In this document: piece by piece, positions 58,258 through 64,000 of the stretch
Numbering within the stretch: the first letter of the stretch is position 1
How the letters are laid out: every line of letters starts with the position of its first letter
Assembly: GCF_017426705.2 (NCBI RefSeq)
Contig: NZ_CP147251.1
Coordinates: 2,332,501 to 2,396,500 of the forward strand
Length of the DNA stretch: 64,000 nucleotides
Direction: 5' to 3'
Source of the DNA: Enterococcus sp. DIV2402
GTDB taxonomy: Bacteria > Bacillota > Bacilli > Lactobacillales > Enterococcaceae
Notes under the pieces: model-generated
Databases searched by the model: none
Told to the model about the DNA's origin: nothing
What the model saw: the letters and a program-made list of their open reading frames with translations, nothing else
Made by a program: the position numbers and the translations under genes

Positions 58258-58845
58258 TTACTTTTTTGCAACCCATTTGTTATATGTTTCAATTGTTTTT
58301 GGATAAATTGGTACTTCTTTACTTACAAGATGTAATAGTGTATGTTTCGTTTCATAAGCAACTGCATTATCTAAGTTTCTCAAGGCAATTTCTCGCGCCT
58401 CTTCTACTCCAGGAAAATTACGACCAGGTTCAATATAGTCTGCCACATAAATAATTTTATCTAATAACGACATTTCGGCAGCTCCGGTTGTATGCACACG
58501 GATAGCTTGTAGAATTTCTTCATCATCTATTTCTAGCTCACGTTGAACAAAATTAGCACCTACTAGCCCATGCCAAATCTCATTTCCCCAATTTAACAAA
58601 TCTAAATCAAAATTATCACGGCGAATAACTAATTTAAATTCATCGTCAGAACGTTCTTTGGCATAATCATGCGTCAATGCAGCGATACTTGCTTTTTCAA
58701 GAGAAGCACCATATCGTCCTGCTAAAGCAATTGCGGTTTCTTCCACACCTAAAACATGTCGGAAACGTTTTTCACTCATTTGCATTTGCACGCATTGCAT
58801 CAATAATTCTCGTTCTAATTGGGTATAATTTCCACTATATTTCAT
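58258..58845 (-). CDS. yqeK: HD-domain hydrolase YqeK (Ap4A hydrolase type)
   Basis: A 195-residue HD phosphohydrolase. Metal ligands lie in [23 protein letters not shown] (HD) and [20 protein letters not shown] with YIEPGR. Family members cleave diadenosine tetraphosphate symmetrically into ADP. It overlaps nadD, whose product shares adenylate chemistry, in the standard cluster order. Confidence 0.92.
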   Translation of the reverse strand: MKYSGNYTQLERELLMQCVQMQMSEKRFRHVLGVEETAIALAGRYGASLEKASIAALTHDYAKERSDDEFKLVIRRDNFDLDLLNWGNEIWHGLVGANFVQRELEIDDEEILQAIRVHTTGAAEMSLLDKIIYVADYIEPGRNFPGVEEAREIALRNLDNAVAYETKHTLLHLVSKEVPIYPKTIETYNKWVAKK

Positions 58846-59476
58846 CTAGGTACAGCCCCTTTTCTTGAATATAGTTTACCACATTTGGCGGAACGAGGTA
58901 ATTTACAGAACAACCTTGTGCAATTTTTTTACGCAATTGAGTAGAACTAACATCCATCAGTGGTACGTCAATCCAAATAATTGGATATTCTGTTTCAGTC
59001 GGATAATTAGGTCGACGAACACCGACAAAATTCACCATTTGCATTAACTCATCTATTTTATACCATTTGGGTAGATACTCCACCATATCACCACCAATTA
59101 TGAAATAATAATCGGTATCTGGATTTTGTTCTGTCAATAACTTCATAGTATCGTACGTATAGCTTTTACCTGCACGTTGTAATTCAATCGGTTCAATGGA
59201 TAGTAGCGGATTATCAACAATCGCTAATTCCAACATTTGCAAACGATGAACTGCATCAATCGTCTTTTTTTCATCTTGATGTGGGGGCTGGTTCGAAGGC
59301 ATTAACGCCACAGTTTCTAAACCTAAAGCTTTTCCCACTTGATCGGCCGTAATGAGATGAGCGATATGGACGGGATTAAATGTCCCGCCAAGAATCCCTA
59401 CTTGCTTTCGCGGTGAGGTACGAATTGGTTCCATTTTTGTAAATGTTTGTACACGACTAAAAGTTTCACCTTGCAA
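58835..59476 (-). CDS. nadD: Nicotinate-nucleotide adenylyltransferase
   Basis: A 213-residue enzyme making NaAD in NAD synthesis. The N-terminal [15 protein letters not shown] has the HxGH-like ATP motif (HIAH), and [12 protein letters not shown] near the C-terminus is the ISSTxxR signature. About 25 residues precede the Rossmann start, slightly long but as in other lactic acid bacteria. It overlaps yqeK. Confidence 0.95.
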   Translation of the reverse strand: MQGETFSRVQTFTKMEPIRTSPRKQVGILGGTFNPVHIAHLITADQVGKALGLETVALMPSNQPPHQDEKKTIDAVHRLQMLELAIVDNPLLSIEPIELQRAGKSYTYDTMKLLTEQNPDTDYYFIIGGDMVEYLPKWYKIDELMQMVNFVGVRRPNYPTETEYPIIWIDVPLMDVSSTQLRKKIAQGCSVNYLVPPNVVNYIQEKGLYLDEI

Positions 59477-59494
59477 CTCAAAAGACCTCCTTCA

Positions 59495-59806
59495 TTAAAT
59501 TGAACGAACACGTGATGAAATTTTTTGATATTTTTCTTTTGATGATGGTTTAAATACCACTAAGACGCGTCCAATAATTTGAACAATATCACAGTGTAAA
59601 GCAGCTTCTAATTCAGCTGCTACATCTTCAGCAATTTCATCGGTATTTTGTAGCAAGGATACTTTGATTAGTTCACGTTTTTCTAACGCTTCGCCAATTT
59701 GAGTAATCATTGCATCATTTAAGCCACCTTTTCCTACTTGAAAAATTGGTTGTAAATGGTGTGCTTCACTGCGTAAAAAACGCTTTTGTTTTCCTCTTAA
59801 TTCCAT
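59495..59806 (-). CDS. yhbY: YhbY family ribosome-associated RNA-binding protein
   Basis: A 103-residue CRM-domain protein: RGKQKRFLRSEAHHLQPIFQ then VGKGGL, LEKRELIKVSLLQN and IVQIIGRVLVVFKP. The GKGG loop is the RNA-binding feature. Family members bind the pre-50S particle. It lies between yqeH and nadD as usual. Confidence 0.92.
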   Translation of the reverse strand: MELRGKQKRFLRSEAHHLQPIFQVGKGGLNDAMITQIGEALEKRELIKVSLLQNTDEIAEDVAAELEAALHCDIVQIIGRVLVVFKPSSKEKYQKISSRVRSI

Positions 59807-59816
59807 GTTTTTCTCC

Positions 59817-60926
59817 TTATATCAATGCTTTTCTTTTTAGAACGTCGACCCCTTTTGGAGCCCAACCTGCAACAACACCAGGTTTTGTTACAGTAATCCA
59901 ACCAAGTCCAGCAAAAACAATATCTGTTTTTTCTTTCACTGAAAATTCAAAGCGAACAAGTTCTGGAAACTCAGAAACTTCTTCTGCACGCGGTGGTTGT
60001 AAAAGTCCTCCTACATGCTTGTTATAAAATTCATCTGCTTTTGCCAATTTTGTTCGATGAATTTCTACATCATTTGAAACATATGCAATAAATGAACTAC
60101 GCTCACCTTGGATAAAATCAAAGCGTGCCAATCCACCTAAAAATAATGTTTGTTCAGCATTTAATTGGTAAGATTTTGGTTTAATTTCCTTGTGTGGTGC
60201 AACAATTTTTAAATCTTTTTTCCCTAAATAATGAGCCATTTGATGTCGATGAATAATCCCTGGTGTATCAATTAAAAACTGACCATCTTCTAAAGGAATT
60301 TCAATCTTATCTAATGTTGTTCCTGGAAAACGGGAAGTAGTAATTAATTCTTGGACACCGGCTGATTGACGAATAATTTGATTAATCAACGTTGATTTTC
60401 CAACATTCGTTACTCCCACAACATAGACATCTTGTCCTTCACGATATTCTTCAATCGCATCCAATAACGTCGATAATTCATGTGGTTTTTTCGCACTCGT
60501 CAACAAAACATCCACTGGGCGTAAACCAGCTTCATGGGCCCGTTCACGCATCCATTGTGTTAATTTTGATTTTTTTAATGATTTAGGTAAGATATCCACC
60601 TTGTTCCCTACTAATAACACTGGATTATTTCCTACAAAACGGTGTAATCCTGGAATAAGGGAGCCATTGAAATCGAATATATCCACCACATTGACAATTA
60701 ATGCGTCCTTTTGCCCTAATTCATTTAATAGACGTAAAAAATCATCATCTGTTAAAGAAACATCTTGAATTTCGTTATAATGACGCAATCTAAAACAGCG
60801 TTGGCAATAAACGTCTCCTGTTTCTAACCCTTTTTCTAATGCGGCATTAGGTGTATAGCCTAATTCGTCTTTATTCTCAGTTTGGATAGTTACCCCACAA
60901 CCGATACATTGAATTGTTTCTGTCAT
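59817..60926 (-). CDS. yqeH: Ribosome biogenesis GTPase YqeH
   Basis: A 369-residue circularly permuted GTPase for 30S assembly. An N-terminal zinc finger (CIGCGVTIQ, CQRCFRLRHYN) is followed by G4 VGNKVDILP and G5, then G1 VVGVTNVGKSTLINQ and G3 DTPGI, the permuted order. It begins at the yqeG stop. All motifs are intact. Confidence 0.95.
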   Translation of the reverse strand: MTETIQCIGCGVTIQTENKDELGYTPNAALEKGLETGDVYCQRCFRLRHYNEIQDVSLTDDDFLRLLNELGQKDALIVNVVDIFDFNGSLIPGLHRFVGNNPVLLVGNKVDILPKSLKKSKLTQWMRERAHEAGLRPVDVLLTSAKKPHELSTLLDAIEEYREGQDVYVVGVTNVGKSTLINQIIRQSAGVQELITTSRFPGTTLDKIEIPLEDGQFLIDTPGIIHRHQMAHYLGKKDLKIVAPHKEIKPKSYQLNAEQTLFLGGLARFDFIQGERSSFIAYVSNDVEIHRTKLAKADEFYNKHVGGLLQPPRAEEVSEFPELVRFEFSVKEKTDIVFAGLGWITVTKPGVVAGWAPKGVDVLKRKALI

Positions 60927-61450
60927 TATATTTCACCTTGCCATTTCATTTCTGGATGTTTGTTTAAAAGATAGTTCATAATTTTTTTTTCCATTTTACG
61001 GTTTAATTGTGTTTTCCAGCTATCTGTATCAATAACCGGACGTACCAAAATACTCTTCACACCAGCACGATTAGCTGCCCGGATATCAGTCATTATTTGA
61101 TCGCCTACCATTACAATGGCATCTTTTTCTACGCCAAGATCCTTACATGCTTTATTAATTCCTTTCGCAAAAGGTTTTAATGCACGTGCAACAAAATCAA
61201 GTTCAAAAGCTTGAAGTGCTCGTCCGACACGTTCAGCATTATTGTTTGACACCACAATGACAGGAATTTCAGCTTTTTTCATGGATTCAAGCCATATACG
61301 TAATTCTTCTGTACCATCGGGATTGTTCCAAGCAATTAAAGTATTGTCTAAATCAGTCAACACAGCTTTGATACCATGCTTATTTAATTGTTCAGGTGTC
61401 ACTTTATAAATCGCATCTACCATCCAAGTTGGTTTGTAATTTGAAAACAT
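60926..61450 (-). CDS. yqeG: YqeG family HAD-IIIA phosphatase
   Basis: A 174-residue HAD-superfamily protein. The catalytic motif DLDNTLIAWN is near residue 33, motif II is VVSNNN, and the metal-binding VGDQIMTDIRAANRAG is near 118. Its substrate is uncertain, possibly phosphatidylglycerophosphate by similarity to eukaryotic PTPMT/GEP4-type relatives. It is the first gene of the ribosome-maturation cluster and overlaps yqeH by one base. Confidence 0.9.
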   Translation of the reverse strand: MFSNYKPTWMVDAIYKVTPEQLNKHGIKAVLTDLDNTLIAWNNPDGTEELRIWLESMKKAEIPVIVVSNNNAERVGRALQAFELDFVARALKPFAKGINKACKDLGVEKDAIVMVGDQIMTDIRAANRAGVKSILVRPVIDTDSWKTQLNRKMEKKIMNYLLNKHPEMKWQGEI

Positions 61451-61467
61451 ATTTTCTCCTCGTAGTC

Positions 61468-61502
61468 AAAAAATGAAGGAGTACTCCGATGTACTCCTCA
61501 AC
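61468..61502 (-). terminator. Terminator after the amidase gene
   Basis: Arms AGGAGTAC / GTACTCCT followed by T-rich sequence on the minus strand, between the amidase stop and yqeG. Confidence 0.75.
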
Positions 61503-61557
61503 CGTTGATTATACAATAAAATGTTACAAAATAAAAGTTATCTACTTAAAACTTTCA

Positions 61558-63021
61558 TTATCTGCGATAAATTTTAGGAAGTTTAAACTGTTGGTTCTCT
61601 TCAAAGGCCCAACCGATTTGTAAAAGTAAATCTTCTCGTCCTTTAGACGCCATAAATTGAATGCCTAATGGTAATCCTTCGTTTGTGACAAAAGTTGGTA
61701 AGCTAATGGCTGGTTGTCCTGTTAAATTAGCTAGTTGCGTGTATGGCGACAATGCTAAGCTTGCTTCAAACATATCATACACGACTTGAGCTGCTTCATT
61801 TGCTGAGAGCTCTGCTGCATTTGCTAAGCGTGTACGAATCTCATCACTTTGTAAATCCGTAGCTATTTTAGGTGCGGGATATGCAGTAGTTGGTGTCAAA
61901 AATAAATCATATGTTTCAAAAAGGGTCTCCATCTGGTATGCTGCTTCATCCCACGATTGCAACGAATGGACGTAGCTTGCTGCCGATAATTTGGTGCCAT
62001 ATTGATAAATCCCCCAAGTCATCAACTCCATGTCTTCTTTGGTAACTTCACGCTGTAATCCATGTGAAATCTCTTCAAACATAGCTGCTGTTTCCGCCCC
62101 ATTCATTTGATAATAATCACGAATCAATCGTGGTCCGTCAACTGGATAAGAAATGTCTGTCACTTCATGTCCTTGACTTTCTAAAAAGTCAATCGCTTCT
62201 TTCACCGCCTGAATCGCCTCTTCAGAAACTGTTGTACCTACTGGAGAAATTGTTGAAAAAGCTATCCGCAATGATTTTTTTTGCGTAGCTTGTTGATGTT
62301 GCCACTCTACTTGGGGCGCGTGATATGGTGCAGCAAGCTCTGTTCCTCTCATCCCATAAAACAGTGCTTGTGTATCACGCATCGAAACAGTCAATCCAAA
62401 AGAAATGGAGGCTCCTTGCCAGCCACGCCAGCCTGTAGGTCCTACTGGTATCGTTCCTCTCGTTGGTTTTAACCCAATTAATCCATTAAAAGAAGCTGGA
62501 ATACGAATGGAACCACCTCCATCACTAGCAGCAGCAATCGGAAAAAAACCAGCAGCTACAACAGCAGCAGCTCCTCCACTTGAACCGCCTGCTGAATATG
62601 CTAAGTTCCAGGGATTTCTCGTATCGCCATAAATATTAGCGTCCGTTACATTTTTAAAACCAAATTCTGGTGCAGCGGTTTGTCCTAAAGGAATGAAACC
62701 ATTTTTTTCTAATGAATGAACAAAATGACTCGTATATGATGCACGTTGGTTAATAAATAAACGACTGCCAGATGTCGTTAACCAATCTTTTTTAGATTGT
62801 CCTAACATCTTTAATGGAATCGGTAATCCTGCAAAAGGTGTCTCTTGAATATTTTTTGTTTCATTATATTGCTTCAATGCTGACTCTTTATCAAATGTGA
62901 CTAAGGCATTTAACAGTGGGTTTTCTTTTAAGACCTTACGTTCAATTTCTTCTACATATTCTTGAAAAGATATTTGTTTTATTTTTAATTGTTCTGCCCA
63001 AAATAATCCATCTTTCATCAT
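61558..63021 (-). CDS. Amidase signature family protein
   Basis: A 487-residue amidase. The signature Ser-cisSer-Lys triad is visible: YSAGGSSGGAAAVVAAGF and SDGGGSIRIPASFNGLIGLK near residues 155-190, with the Lys in LPIPLKMLGQ near 72. It is alone, not with gatC or gatB, and its C-terminus differs from GatA, so a general amidase on an unknown amide is more likely than tRNA amidation. Confidence 0.88.
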   Translation of the reverse strand: MMKDGLFWAEQLKIKQISFQEYVEEIERKVLKENPLLNALVTFDKESALKQYNETKNIQETPFAGLPIPLKMLGQSKKDWLTTSGSRLFINQRASYTSHFVHSLEKNGFIPLGQTAAPEFGFKNVTDANIYGDTRNPWNLAYSAGGSSGGAAAVVAAGFFPIAAASDGGGSIRIPASFNGLIGLKPTRGTIPVGPTGWRGWQGASISFGLTVSMRDTQALFYGMRGTELAAPYHAPQVEWQHQQATQKKSLRIAFSTISPVGTTVSEEAIQAVKEAIDFLESQGHEVTDISYPVDGPRLIRDYYQMNGAETAAMFEEISHGLQREVTKEDMELMTWGIYQYGTKLSAASYVHSLQSWDEAAYQMETLFETYDLFLTPTTAYPAPKIATDLQSDEIRTRLANAAELSANEAAQVVYDMFEASLALSPYTQLANLTGQPAISLPTFVTNEGLPLGIQFMASKGREDLLLQIGWAFEENQQFKLPKIYRR

Positions 63022-63136
63022 CTACTTCACCTCCCTTTCTTTTTAACATAAATTAATAAAATTTCATAATTTTTTTGCATATTTTGATTTCTAAATTATT
63101 TATAAATGTATATTTACCCTTTTTATTTACATATAT

Positions 63137-63150
63137 TGAATATTTATTCT
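63137..63150 (+). promoter_or_regulatory. Putative ArgR operator upstream of argG
   Basis: TGAATATTTATTCT matches the ARG-box core TGAATWWWWATTCA at 13 of 14 positions, 74 bp before the argG start. Arginine-dependent repression is inferred. Confidence 0.6.
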
Positions 63151-63223
63151 CTTTTCTATTGCCTATTAGAATATTTTCTGATACTATAACGTCATCACAT
63201 TAAAAGCGAGGTATTATATAAAT

Positions 63224-64000
63224 ATGAAAGAAAAGGTTATTTTAGCTTACTCTGGAGGATTAGACACCTCTGTTTCTGTAAAATGGTTGGTTGACGAAGG
63301 TTACGATGTTATTGCTTGTTGTTTAGACGTTGGTGAAGGTCGAAATACAGAATCGATTCGTCAAAAAGCCTTAACAGTTGGCGCTAGCGCGTCTTATGCA
63401 ATTGATGCTCGTGAAGAATTTGCACAAGATTTCGCCTTAATTGCTTTACAAGGAAATACTTTTTATGAGAATTCTTATCCTTTAGTTTCTGCTTTATCAC
63501 GTCCATTAATTTCAAAAAAATTAGTTGAATTAGCACATGAAACAAATGCTACAACTATTGCACATGGTTGTACTGGTAAGGGAAATGACCAAGTTCGTTT
63601 TGAAGTGGCTATCGCAGCTTTAGACCCTTCTTTAAAAGTCATTGCTCCTGTTCGTGAATGGAAATGGTCACGTGAAGAAGAAATTGCTTATGCACAAGAA
63701 AAAGGTGTGCCAATCCCTGCAGACTTGGATAATCCTTATTCAATTGACCAAAACTTATGGGGCCGTGCATGTGAATGTGGTGTATTAGAAGACCCATGGG
63801 CAACTCCTCCTAAAGGGGCTTATGAGCTAACAAAAGAATTAGAAGACACACCAGATCAAGCAGATATTGTACAAATTACATTCAAAAAAGGTGTACCGGT
63901 AGCATTAGATGGGAAAGAAATGAATTTATCTTCTCTTGTAGCAGAATTAAATCAATTAGCTGGAAATCATGGAGTTGGTCGTATTGACCACATTGAAAAC
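63224..64000 (+). CDS. argG: Argininosuccinate synthase (3' end outside window)
   Basis: 259 codons are present. The PP-loop ATP site [20 protein letters not shown] is near residue 8, then [20 protein letters not shown] and [10 protein letters not shown] are characteristic. It joins citrulline and aspartate. The ATG lacks a strong ribosome-binding site (AGCGAGG about 12 bases upstream). argH, its usual partner, would lie beyond the window. Confidence 0.95.
   Translation, partial: MKEKVILAYSGGLDTSVSVKWLVDEGYDVIACCLDVGEGRNTESIRQKALTVGASASYAIDAREEFAQDFALIALQGNTFYENSYPLVSALSRPLISKKLVELAHETNATTIAHGCTGKGNDQVRFEVAIAALDPSLKVIAPVREWKWSREEEIAYAQEKGVPIPADLDNPYSIDQNLWGRACECGVLEDPWATPPKGAYELTKELEDTPDQADIVQITFKKGVPVALDGKEMNLSSLVAELNQLAGNHGVGRIDHIEN

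Overview
The window is AT-rich, Gram-positive, Lactobacillales-type chromosome and most resembles Enterococcus or a close relative. The support is: the truB-rbfA-infB-ylxQ-ylxR-nusA-rimP block, T-box leaders on thrS and trp, a class C sortase pilus locus with Mga-family regulators, and an asparagine synthase / D-aspartate ligase / aspartate racemase operon like the one that builds D-iAsp/D-iAsn peptidoglycan crossbridges in E. faecium. I cannot name the species. No rRNA, tRNA, insertion sequence or prophage was seen.

Layout. 1-5.9 kb: translation/transcription block (minus strand; truB cut by the window edge). 6.0-6.8 kb: two small membrane proteins. 6.9-18.5 kb: pilus locus with VWA tip adhesin, minor pilin, major pilin, terminator and two class C sortases, bracketed by two Mga/AtxA-like regulators. 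18.6-25 kb: thrS with its T-box, a tautomerase, a frameshifted DUF488 gene, a Nudix hydrolase and a flavinylated lipoprotein reductase. 24.3-28.3 kb: crossbridge operon. 28.5-38.4 kb: acetyltransferase, ANT(6)-like nucleotidyltransferase, HelD-like helicase, cardiolipin synthase, YebC, TmcAL, an M50-like protease and several unknowns. 38.6-40.6 kb: CRISPR array 1 and leader. 40.7-43.6 kb: ypiB, ypiA and a degenerate AroB-like protein. 43.7-48.7 kb: ilvBNC-ilvA, with a promoter, CodY-like box, leader-peptide attenuator and only the tail of ilvD. 48.8-55.4 kb: trpEGDCFBA with a tryptophan T-box. 55.5-57.0 kb: CRISPR array 2 and leader. 57.1-61.5 kb: yqeG-yqeH-yhbY-nadD-yqeK-rsfS-methyltransferase operon. 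61.5-64 kb: an amidase and the start of argG.

Most notable points. (1) Two type I-C-like CRISPR arrays share repeat, leader and orientation, have no cas genes in the window, and flank the trp and ilv operons as direct repeats. (2) ilvD has been deleted down to a frameshifted tail immediately behind an intact branched-chain attenuator. (3) rsfS seems to lack any usable AUG, GUG or UUG start. (4) An AroB-fold protein has lost its catalytic motifs. (5) One pilus sortase carries a Cna-B-like tail predicted to be cytoplasmic. All functions are inferred from motifs and gene order; no database search was run.
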